Source: Pseudomonadota bacterium
GTDB taxonomy: Bacteria; Pseudomonadota; Alphaproteobacteria; Sphingomonadales; Sphingomonadaceae
DNA: 64,000 nt
Assembly (NCBI GenBank): GCA_023423655.1
Contig: JAFAFE010000006.1
Coordinates: 62,001-126,000 of the forward strand
Direction: 5' to 3'
Shown: one piece after another, positions 45,345-52,935 of the stretch
Layout of the letters: each line of letters opens with the position of its first letter
Position numbering within the stretch: the first letter of the stretch is position 1
The notes under the pieces: model-generated
Databases searched by the model: none
Told to the model about the DNA's origin: nothing
Seen by the model: only the letters and a program-made list of their open reading frames with translations
Translations under genes and position numbers: made by a program

Positions 45345-46331
45345 ATGCTCACCCGCATGACCGACTCCACCGCCCCGCTCCGCTCCTTCTATCCCCCGCT
45401 TGAACCCTATGAAACCGGTATGTTGGATGTCGGCGACGGGCATCAGCTTTATTATGAGCGGTGCGGGACAAAGGGCGCTAAACCGGCGGTTTTCCTCCAT
45501 GGCGGACCCGGCGGCGGGATTGGCCCCGACCATCGCCGCCTGTTTGATCCCGCGCTTTATGATGTCTTATTGTTCGATCAGCGCGGCTGCGGGCGCTCGA
45601 GGCCCCATGCCGACCTCAACGCCAATACGACCTGGCATCTGGTCGATGATATTGAACGCTTACGGGCGCTCCACCAAGCCGAACAATGGCTGGTTTTCGG
45701 CGGAAGCTGGGGCTCGACGCTCGCGCTTGCATATGCGGAAACACACCCCGACAAGGTGAGCGAGTTGGTGCTGCGCGGTATTTATACCTGCACCCCGCCC
45801 GAACTGGATTGGTATTACCGTTTTGGCGTGTCCGAGATGCACCCCGAAAAATGGGCGCGGCTGGTCGAGATCATTCCCGACGAAGAACGCAGCAATTTAC
45901 TCCACGCCTATCACCGCCGCCTGACCGGCGATGACCGCGCGCTGCAACTGGAAGCCGCGCGCCGCTGGAGCCTGTGGGAAGGCGAAACCATCACCCTCCT
46001 CCCCAGCCCCGCCAATCAGGAACAGCATGATGACACGGAATTCGCGCTCGCCTTTGCGCGGCTCGAAACCCATTATTTCGTCAACCAATGCTGGCTGGAG
46101 CCGGGGCAATTGCTGCGCGATGTCGGCAAAATCCGCCATATTCCCGGCACTATCGTCCATGGCCGCTATGATATGCCCTGCCCGCTCAAATATGCGTGGG
46201 GGCTGCATCAAGCTTGGCCCGAAGCGAATTTCCACATCATCGAAGGCGCGGGCCATGCCTATAACGAGCCGGGGATTTTGGACCGGCTCATCCGCGCGAC
46301 GGATGGTTATGCGGGGAAGGTCGCGGTTTAA
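45345..46331 (+). CDS. pip: proline iminopeptidase
   Basis: A 328-residue S33 alpha/beta hydrolase that releases N-terminal proline. HGGPGGG forms the oxyanion region, GGSWGST the nucleophile elbow, VHGRYDMPCP carries the Asp, and GAGHAYNE the His. FDQRGCGRS is the family motif. The start may be 45345 or the in-frame ATG at 45357; neither has a clear ribosome-binding site. Cytoplasmic, stand-alone. Confidence 0.93.
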   Translation: MLTRMTDSTAPLRSFYPPLEPYETGMLDVGDGHQLYYERCGTKGAKPAVFLHGGPGGGIGPDHRRLFDPALYDVLLFDQRGCGRSRPHADLNANTTWHLVDDIERLRALHQAEQWLVFGGSWGSTLALAYAETHPDKVSELVLRGIYTCTPPELDWYYRFGVSEMHPEKWARLVEIIPDEERSNLLHAYHRRLTGDDRALQLEAARRWSLWEGETITLLPSPANQEQHDDTEFALAFARLETHYFVNQCWLEPGQLLRDVGKIRHIPGTIVHGRYDMPCPLKYAWGLHQAWPEANFHIIEGAGHAYNEPGILDRLIRATDGYAGKVAV

Positions 46332-46365
46332 CTTCCTATGAATCTGCCAACATATAGCCGTCAGC

Positions 46366-46433
46366 CCTGAGCTTGTCGAAGGGCGTGGTTAAAGCTGGTG
46401 CAATACTGACGGGTGTCGTTCGACAAGCTCAGG
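46366..46433. repeat. inverted repeat, second CTGAGCTTGTCGAAG copy
   Basis: CCTGAGCTTGTCGAA (46366-46380) and its exact reverse complement (46419-46433) flank a 38-base centre between the convergent pip and yghU genes. Arms match the copy at 22283-22335. Confidence 0.85.
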
Positions 46434-46454
46434 ACTAACGGATTTTATGAAGGC

Positions 46455-47327
46455 TCACCCGCCCAATTTATCCGCCGTGCGCAGGTCGAAATCGCTGGCG
46501 TCATGGCGTTCGTGGAGTTGCTCTGACAAATCCCCGCGCGTGCGGTTGACGATGCGGCCGCGCTGGACGGCAGGGCGGGCAGCGATGTCTTTTTGCCAAC
46601 GCCGGACATTGGTATAGCTTACCACATCGAGGAATTCGGCGGCATTTTCATAGCTATCGCCCGCAACCAGCGCGCCATACCAAGGCCAGATCGCCATATC
46701 GGCAATACTATAATCATCGCCCGCGATATAGCGGCGCTCCGCCAAATTGTGGTCGAGAACGTCCAATTGGCGCTTTACCTCCATCGCATAGCGGTTGATC
46801 GGATATTCCATTTTCCACGGCGCATAGGCGAAGAAATGGCCGAAACCGCCGCCGAGCATCGGAGCCGAGCCCATTTGCCAGAACAGCCAGTTCATCACTT
46901 CGGTACGCGCCGGGAGTTCGGTCGGCAGGAACGCGCCGAATTTTTCCGCGAGGTAAAAGAGGATTGACCCTGATTCAAACACGCGCACCGGTTCGGCGGC
47001 GCTGCGGTCGAGCAAAGCCGGGATTTTGCTGTTCGGATTAACGTCGACAAAGCCGCTGCCGAACTGGTCGCCGTCGCTGATATTGATGAGCCAGGCATCA
47101 TATTCTGCGCCTTTATGGCCGCTGGCGAGCAATTCTTCGAGCAGGATGGTGACCTTTTGCCCGTTGGGGGTGCCTTGCGAATATAGCTGCAACGGATGCT
47201 TGCCCACGGGCAGTTCCTTTGCATGGGTCGGCCCCGCAATCGGGCGGTTGATATTGGCAAAAGTGCCGCCACTCGCTTTGTCCCACGCCCAGACTTTGGG
47301 CGGCGTATATTCCTCGGGGTTCGACAT
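46455..47327 (-). CDS. yghU: YghU-type glutathione S-transferase
   Basis: A 290-residue GST-superfamily protein with disulfide-bond reductase activity in E. coli YghU. The extended N-terminus (PPKVWAWDKASGGTFANINR), the glutathione-binding NPNSKIPALLD and FESGSILFYLAEKFG, and the YSIADMAIWPW helix are all present. AGGAG lies seven bases before the ATG at 47327. Cytoplasmic. Confidence 0.93.
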   Translation of the reverse strand: MSNPEEYTPPKVWAWDKASGGTFANINRPIAGPTHAKELPVGKHPLQLYSQGTPNGQKVTILLEELLASGHKGAEYDAWLINISDGDQFGSGFVDVNPNSKIPALLDRSAAEPVRVFESGSILFYLAEKFGAFLPTELPARTEVMNWLFWQMGSAPMLGGGFGHFFAYAPWKMEYPINRYAMEVKRQLDVLDHNLAERRYIAGDDYSIADMAIWPWYGALVAGDSYENAAEFLDVVSYTNVRRWQKDIAARPAVQRGRIVNRTRGDLSEQLHERHDASDFDLRTADKLGG

Positions 47328-47472
47328 GGTGGCTCTCCTGCATTGGGGGGAATAGAGTGGACATAAGGCGGCGGCGCGCGATTGCCAGTGCCGGGGGCGG
47401 GAATAAAGGGCAAAGTATTTCTTTGCTTTCGCCAAGTCTGATAGTCTCAATCTCACCTTAATCTGCACCGTT

Positions 47473-47568
47473 CCCCCGCGCAGGCGGGGGTCCAGAGCGC
47501 GCGCGCACGATGCTCCGTTATCACAAGCTGCACGCTACACCGCCCTAGGCTCCCGCCTACGCGGGAGC
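47473..47568. repeat. pair of palindromic repeats
   Basis: CCCCCGC-GCAG-GCGGGGG (47473-47490) and GCTCCCGC-CTAC-GCGGGAGC (47549-47568). The second shares its 8-bp arms with 20584-20603, and the two-palindrome layout is the same. It lies between the divergently used yghU promoter side and the end of ubiA. Confidence 0.8.
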
Positions 47569-47595
47569 ACAGAGTGTCTTATGGGCGGGCTGGCC

Positions 47596-48543
47596 CTATC
47601 CGGCAGCCCCCACCACAAAAAACCCCGCCGCCGCCAGCAATCCGGCGAAGCGGTTGGAGCGAAATTTGGCGAGGGCATCGTCGCCATTGTCGGGCTTGAG
47701 GGTGGCGACTTGCCACAGCAGATGCAGCGCCATGGGCAGCAAGGCAAGCAAGGCGGCACCTTGCGGGCGCACCTGCCAGATCGCCGCGCACCATAGCGCC
47801 AAAGCGATCGCATAGAGCAAGGCCACCCCGCTGCGCACATGGCGCCCCATCCTGAGCGCACTTGATTTGATGCCGACCAGCGCGTCATCCTCACGGTCTT
47901 GCAGCGCGTAAATCGTATCATAACCGATGACCCAGAAGATCGCGCCTGCATAAAGCAGCAAACCCGCAACCGGCACCCGCGCTTCAATCGCGGCCCAGCC
48001 GACCAACACGCCCCAACTGAACACAAGGCCGAGCCAGGCTTGCGGCCACCAGGTGATACGCTTCATAAACGGATAAGCCGCGACCAGCGCGAGGCTTCCC
48101 AACGCCACCAACTTGGCGATCATATTGATCTGGAACCACACGATCAGCCCTACCAAACACAGCAAAAGCAACCAGCCCCATGCCGCTTTCAACGACACCG
48201 CACCGCTTGCCAAGGGGCGGCTGCGAGTGCGTTCGACCTTGGCGTCCAAATCGCGGTCGACAATGTCATTATAGACACAGCCCGCGCTGCGCATCGCAAT
48301 CGCGCCGAGCAGGAACCATAAGAGGAGCGGCCAATGTTCCGGCAATCCACCCGCCAGCGCCAATCCCCACACGCACGGCCAATAAAGGAGCCACCAGCCA
48401 ATCGGGCGGTCAAAACGGGCAAGCGCCGCATAGGGCCGCAAACTTGCCGGAAGCATCCCCATAACCCCGCGCATTTCGGTGTCGGGGGTGATATTGGCGG
48501 CGTCGATATTTGGGCTCTTTTCAGAGGCGGCGCGATCAGTCAT
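47596..48543 (-). CDS. ubiA: 4-hydroxybenzoate octaprenyltransferase
   Basis: A 315-residue membrane prenyltransferase that attaches the polyprenyl chain to 4-hydroxybenzoate in ubiquinone synthesis. The two Asp-rich motifs NDIVDRDLDAKVERT and GYDTIYALQDREDD bind the Mg-diphosphate. DRPIGWWLL marks the first helix, and about eight to nine membrane helices are evident. Its ATG is 12 bases from the divergent rsmE start. Confidence 0.95.
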   Translation of the reverse strand: MTDRAASEKSPNIDAANITPDTEMRGVMGMLPASLRPYAALARFDRPIGWWLLYWPCVWGLALAGGLPEHWPLLLWFLLGAIAMRSAGCVYNDIVDRDLDAKVERTRSRPLASGAVSLKAAWGWLLLLCLVGLIVWFQINMIAKLVALGSLALVAAYPFMKRITWWPQAWLGLVFSWGVLVGWAAIEARVPVAGLLLYAGAIFWVIGYDTIYALQDREDDALVGIKSSALRMGRHVRSGVALLYAIALALWCAAIWQVRPQGAALLALLPMALHLLWQVATLKPDNGDDALAKFRSNRFAGLLAAAGFFVVGAAG

Positions 48544-48555
48544 AGCGCCTCTATT

Positions 48556-49326
48556 ATGCCCGCAACGCCCGCATGGCCACCCGAAAGCGCACCGCGCCTT
48601 TATGTATCGACGCCTTTGTCCGAAGGCGCGGCGGTGCCGGTTGACGGCAATGCCGCCCATTATCTGCTGCACGTTATGCGGTTGAAGGCTGGGGACGCGG
48701 TTTTATTGTTCGACGGGACCAGCGGCGAATGGCTGGCAAGGGTCGAAGAAGCGCGGAAACGCGACGCTTTGCTTTTGGTGGAGCGCCGGTCGGCAGCGCC
48801 GGATCGCGTGCCCGATTTTTGGCTGTGCGTTGCGCCCATCAAAAAAGCGCGGATGGAATGGCTGGTGGAAAAAGCGACCGAATTGGGGGTGGGCGAAATC
48901 CACCCGCTGCTGACAAGGCGGTCGGTGGTGGACAAGGTCAATCCCGACCGGATGACCGCGCATATGGTCGAGGCCGCCGAACAATGCGGACGCAACAGCC
49001 TTCCTATATTTCAGGAAATACAACAACTTAAAGCATTTTTGCAGAATTTCCCCGAAGGGCGCCATCTGTTTTTCGCCGACGAAAATGCGCGGGCACAAGG
49101 CGGCGCGCCGGTCGCCGAAGCGGTCGCGAACCATAGCGGCCCCGGCGCGTTCCTCATCGGGCCGGAGGGCGGCTTTACAGAAGAAGAACGCGACCTCATC
49201 CGCGCGCACCCGCAAACCGTGCCGGTCTCCCTCGGCCAATTCATCCTACGCGCCGAAACCGCCGCGATTGCCGCTACGGCTGTATGGATGGCGCATCGCG
49301 CCCCCGAAGAGGCCGACAGCATGTAA
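48556..49326 (+). CDS. rsmE: 16S rRNA (uracil1498-N3)-methyltransferase
   Basis: A 256-residue SPOUT methyltransferase that modifies U1498 of 16S rRNA. PRLYVSTPL begins the N-terminal PUA-like domain. KKARMEWLVEKATELGVGEI, FLIGPEGGFTEEE and LRAETAAIAA are the RsmE signatures and build the knotted SAM-binding site. The start at 48556 is the first ATG after the ubiA start on the other strand. Confidence 0.95.
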   Translation: MPATPAWPPESAPRLYVSTPLSEGAAVPVDGNAAHYLLHVMRLKAGDAVLLFDGTSGEWLARVEEARKRDALLLVERRSAAPDRVPDFWLCVAPIKKARMEWLVEKATELGVGEIHPLLTRRSVVDKVNPDRMTAHMVEAAEQCGRNSLPIFQEIQQLKAFLQNFPEGRHLFFADENARAQGGAPVAEAVANHSGPGAFLIGPEGGFTEEERDLIRAHPQTVPVSLGQFILRAETAAIAATAVWMAHRAPEEADSM

Positions 49327-49442
49327 TCGCCACGCGGAGCCTGCTCCCGCGCGGCCATTACCTGCCTTGTCTCTGCCTCAACCCTGCAAAATGATGTAAA
49401 TTATCAACGCGTCATCGCTTCTACATTGTGTCGGTTATCAGA

Positions 49443-49465
49443 TATTAACCCTTTTGCCGCATGAA
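49443..49465 (+). promoter_or_regulatory. shared upstream element of the DUF11 genes (copy 1)
   Basis: TATTAACCCT followed by a related TGCCGCAT, 63 bases before the ATG at 49506. A matching element with the same 10-mer lies 60 bases before the ATG of the third gene in the array (52876). The second gene lacks it. Confidence 0.35.
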
Positions 49466-49505
49466 AAGCGGTGTGATTTTCTAATCTCATTCATTGGATC
49501 GGGTA

Positions 49506-51260
49506 ATGTTTTCCGCAAATATCGTCGCCGCGCGCGCTCGTTTCCGGGCGCGACCGGCCTCTTTCGGTCTTTTGGCCATCCTCGCGATCGCAACAGCCTT
49601 TATGCTGATGCAGGTCGCCGCGCGCGCGCAGGTAATCGGAACCACAAGCGGATATTATTCCGACACATTCGACCAGCATGGCAATTCGACCACCACCACC
49701 ACCGTCCGGCTCAACAGCAGCCAGACCGGCGGGTCGGCTTATTATGTCAGCGGCAACGCGCCAAACGGCGGTGATAATGCGAGGATGAGCGGCCCGTGGG
49801 AACGGGCAAACCGCCCGCTCGGCCAAAAGAATGCGACGCCCTTCGTCATGTTCTGGACCGATGCGAGTGGCCCCAATATCGGCACCTCGGTCGCCGACCG
49901 CACCTATTATAGCTTCAGGGTGCCGGTGGAGGCCAATGCGCGCTATCGGCTGACCTATGATTATGGCTTGCTCAATGCGAGCAGTCCGGCGGTGTTTCAA
50001 ACCTATATTAACGGCGCCCAAGCTGGTTCCAATCTGACCACAACCGGGGCTTATGATGATTGGCTCACCGCCACGCATATCTGGTCATCCGGCAGCAACA
50101 CGTCGATGACGGTCGCGCTGGTCAATAATAATGGCAGCAAAACGCAAGGCAATGATTTTGCGCTGGATGATGTGCTGCTGGTCAAGCTGGCGGACCTTGC
50201 GGTCAGCAAGTCGGACGGTGTTTCCACTATCGTGCGCAACAGCAACAGCATCTATAATATCACCGTCAGTCACGGAGCGACCTCTTCGCCGGTGGCGGGC
50301 GCAATCCTGACCGATGCGGCTACCAGCGGGCTTATTGTCAACAGCATAAGCTGTGCCGCAGTCGCTAATAATGCCTGCACCACCCCGCCGACTGTCGCCC
50401 AGTTGCAGGCGGGCTTTGCCATGCCCAATATCCCTATCGGGTCGGTGTACCAGATTGCCGTCAATACGACCGCTGCAACGACCGCATCGACCATCACCAA
50501 TAGCGCCACCGTTACAATGCCCGCCAATATTGTGGACGAGGTGCCCGGCAATAATAGTGCGAGTGATACCAATAGTGTAACCGCGTCGACCGCCAATCTG
50601 GGCATTACCAAAACGGACAATGTTTCTGTCGTCACTTCGGGCAACGCCACCGCCTATATCGTGACGGTGAATAATGCGGGGCCGAACCCGGTTGCAGGCG
50701 CAATCCTTAGAGATGCGGCAGCCACCGGTCTTGTCAAAACCTCTATCACATGCAGCAGCACGCCCGGCAATTGCACCGCCGCAACCACGCCGACCATCGC
50801 GCAGATCGAAAGCAGCGGGGGCTATGCGCTGCCCTTGCTTGCGGCCAATCAAAGCTATCAGATTATCGTCAATAGCAATGTAACCGCGACGGGCGGGACG
50901 GTCACCAATACCGCCACCATCACCGCGCCGAACGGCACATCGGATTCCAACCTTGCCAATAATAGTGCCGTCGACACCAATAGTGTCGAACGCTATTACG
51001 GCATCACCTTGCGCAAAATCTGGGTCAATCCGCTTCCTAACGATACGGTTAATCTTGGCATTAGCGGGGCGCAGGGCGCGGTTTCCGGCACCTCGCAAGC
51101 CGGTGCCCCGACCGAAACCAGCGCGAGCGCAAGCGCCGCGTCCGGGGCAACCATCACCTTGAGCGAAAATTTCACGCGCGGGTCGGCGGGAAGCTATACC
51201 ACCAGCTTTGCCTGCGCGCTCAAAAGCAATATAATTTGTCTATATTTTAACATTGGGTAG
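49506..51260 (+). CDS. secreted DUF11-repeat protein, C-terminus apparently lost
   Basis: A 584-residue secreted protein. The signal peptide ends ARAQ (about residue 42). A lectin-like beta-sandwich covers about 45-235, followed by two DUF11/CARDB-type repeats (LADLAVSKSDG..., ANLGITKTDN...) and a partial third domain starting ITLRKIWVNPLPNDTV. The GC-rich coding pattern stops near 51226 and the last ten codons are AT-rich, ending in TAG. The last domain is cut at the Cys of TSFACA. No C-terminal anchor or sorting signal. An in-frame TTG at 49494 is an alternative start. Confidence 0.75.
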   Translation: MFSANIVAARARFRARPASFGLLAILAIATAFMLMQVAARAQVIGTTSGYYSDTFDQHGNSTTTTTVRLNSSQTGGSAYYVSGNAPNGGDNARMSGPWERANRPLGQKNATPFVMFWTDASGPNIGTSVADRTYYSFRVPVEANARYRLTYDYGLLNASSPAVFQTYINGAQAGSNLTTTGAYDDWLTATHIWSSGSNTSMTVALVNNNGSKTQGNDFALDDVLLVKLADLAVSKSDGVSTIVRNSNSIYNITVSHGATSSPVAGAILTDAATSGLIVNSISCAAVANNACTTPPTVAQLQAGFAMPNIPIGSVYQIAVNTTAATTASTITNSATVTMPANIVDEVPGNNSASDTNSVTASTANLGITKTDNVSVVTSGNATAYIVTVNNAGPNPVAGAILRDAAATGLVKTSITCSSTPGNCTAATTPTIAQIESSGGYALPLLAANQSYQIIVNSNVTATGGTVTNTATITAPNGTSDSNLANNSAVDTNSVERYYGITLRKIWVNPLPNDTVNLGISGAQGAVSGTSQAGAPTETSASASAASGATITLSENFTRGSAGSYTTSFACALKSNIICLYFNIG

Positions 51261-51264
51261 AGCC

Positions 51265-52803
51265 ATGAATTATAACTTTCTATTAGAAAAGAGAATAATA
51301 TTATTTATATTTTCTATAATATTATTTTCTCAACCATTGCAGGCTCAAGTTGTATGGGAAGACTATCAAGGAAATAGTCGTATAGCGGGAACGAATAATC
51401 AAGATCTATCCGGCCCTAGTTACGCCAACGGCACAGGAAATTCTTCTCAAAGATTGAATTCTTTGAGAAGCATTTCAGCGAATCCTTCCAACTCCGTTCG
51501 CACCGGCACTAGCCAAAGCATAAATTATCGCACATCGAATTTGACGCTATGCAATTTAGATTCAGATGCACAGGGGACAAGTGCCGCTTGCTTAGCGGAC
51601 GCTCAGGGTCGAGTTATTTACGCAATCCTTAAATTTTCCGACATTGGTAATTACTCATTTAGCATGGCTCATGACGATGATATTGACATCGATTTTTCAA
51701 CTGAATACGGGGCAAACAATTATCGACAAGCGAGCTATGACATTCCGATTGGCGAAGCGAGCGATTATACAACTAATGACAACACATTTGAGAGCATTGC
51801 GGGATATATTAACTCTCCTGTCGCAAACAGTTGCGTATTAATGAGAATATATTGGAATAATGTCGGGGGAATCAACCATCTCAGATTGAGGTGGACCAAG
51901 CCGGATGGAACAACTCAAATTATACCTGCGCAAAATTTTCTTAGCCCTGGAAATGTATCTGGGTGCAATGGATCCATATCCACCCAGAGTCGTTCGTTGA
52001 CTCTTAATAAGTATGTCTCATCGCCCGGTAGGGCAGGCGTTAATGATCAGTTTGTAATATCATTATATAATAGCACTGGCACGTCTTTATTGTCATCCGC
52101 TACTACTAGTGGGGCAGGTCAGGGACTGCAAGCGAGCACTGGTGCAATATTTGTGACGTCAGGCGGGGTATACCGTATAACCGATGAAATGGCTGCAAAC
52201 AGTAGTTATCCGATAACAGCTTATAACGCTTCTATTTCCTGCACCTTAAACGGCAGCGCATATAATGTTACAGAAGTATCTTTAGGAGTATGGAGTATAA
52301 ATATTCCCAATACTGGAAATAACCAAAAATACTTATGTAATATCACAAACTCTAAAAAAAATTATCCGCCTATGGCGTTACAGAAAACTTCTGTCGTTTA
52401 TTGGGATCCAATAAATTTGTTTAATAACCCAAAATCTGTTCCCGGAGCTTTTACTAACTACTCCATATTTGTAAACTCTCCTGAAATTCCAATATCAGCC
52501 AATAGTGTATTCGTGACCGACGCGTTGCCGCCGCAAGTCGAGCTGTGCGTCGTGCAGACCGGCCGATGTTCCGCGCCGGTTATATGGGCGGCGGGCAGTT
52601 CCGGACTCACTTACACCTATGGCGGACTTGGGGCGACGGGGGATGATGTCGCCTTTTCGACCGATGGCACCAACTGGGGATATACCCCCTCCCCCAACGC
52701 CAATGGCACCGATCCGGCAATCCGCTTTGTCCGCATCAACCCCAAGGGCAGCATGAACCCGAACAGCAATTTCACCATCAATTTGCGCACTTTGGTGAAA
52801 TGA
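51265..52803 (+). CDS. secreted multi-domain protein, AT-rich mosaic gene
   Basis: A 512-residue protein starting four bases after the previous stop. The signal peptide is unusually Ile/Leu/Phe-rich (IILFIFSIILFSQPLQA). Residues about 25-225 have PA14-like features (DIGNYSFSMAHDDDIDIDF, LRLRWTKPDGTTQII). A domain SLTLNKYVSSPGRAGVNDQF follows, and then a DUF11-like C-terminus. DNA is AT-rich with rare-type codons until about 52508, then abruptly GC-rich. The C-terminal 130 residues match the end of the next gene (CSAPV, LTYTY, DDVAFS, NPKG). No anchor seen. Confidence 0.75.
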   Translation: MNYNFLLEKRIILFIFSIILFSQPLQAQVVWEDYQGNSRIAGTNNQDLSGPSYANGTGNSSQRLNSLRSISANPSNSVRTGTSQSINYRTSNLTLCNLDSDAQGTSAACLADAQGRVIYAILKFSDIGNYSFSMAHDDDIDIDFSTEYGANNYRQASYDIPIGEASDYTTNDNTFESIAGYINSPVANSCVLMRIYWNNVGGINHLRLRWTKPDGTTQIIPAQNFLSPGNVSGCNGSISTQSRSLTLNKYVSSPGRAGVNDQFVISLYNSTGTSLLSSATTSGAGQGLQASTGAIFVTSGGVYRITDEMAANSSYPITAYNASISCTLNGSAYNVTEVSLGVWSINIPNTGNNQKYLCNITNSKKNYPPMALQKTSVVYWDPINLFNNPKSVPGAFTNYSIFVNSPEIPISANSVFVTDALPPQVELCVVQTGRCSAPVIWAAGSSGLTYTYGGLGATGDDVAFSTDGTNWGYTPSPNANGTDPAIRFVRINPKGSMNPNSNFTINLRTLVK

Positions 52804-52875
52804 TTTTTATCAAATCCGGTCACAGGATAGCGGCGATGCGAGGAATTAAGCCTATCCACTTGTAAAAAAGGAAAT

Positions 52876-52897
52876 TATTAACCCTATGGCAGCATCG
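52876..52897 (+). promoter_or_regulatory. shared upstream element of the DUF11 genes (copy 2)
   Basis: TATTAACCCT followed by TGGCAGCAT, 60 bases before the ATG at 52936; compare copy 1 at 49443. Position and sequence suggest a common promoter or operator half. Confidence 0.35.
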
Positions 52898-52935
52898 GCG
52901 AATCTCTCCGGAAATTCGCCTATCACGCTAATGCC

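Noticed and set aside
51200..51265. Simple frameshift joining the first and second DUF11 genes
   Set aside because: The second gene has its own signal peptide and the break coincides with a sharp change in base composition, so a sequencing or point frameshift does not explain it.
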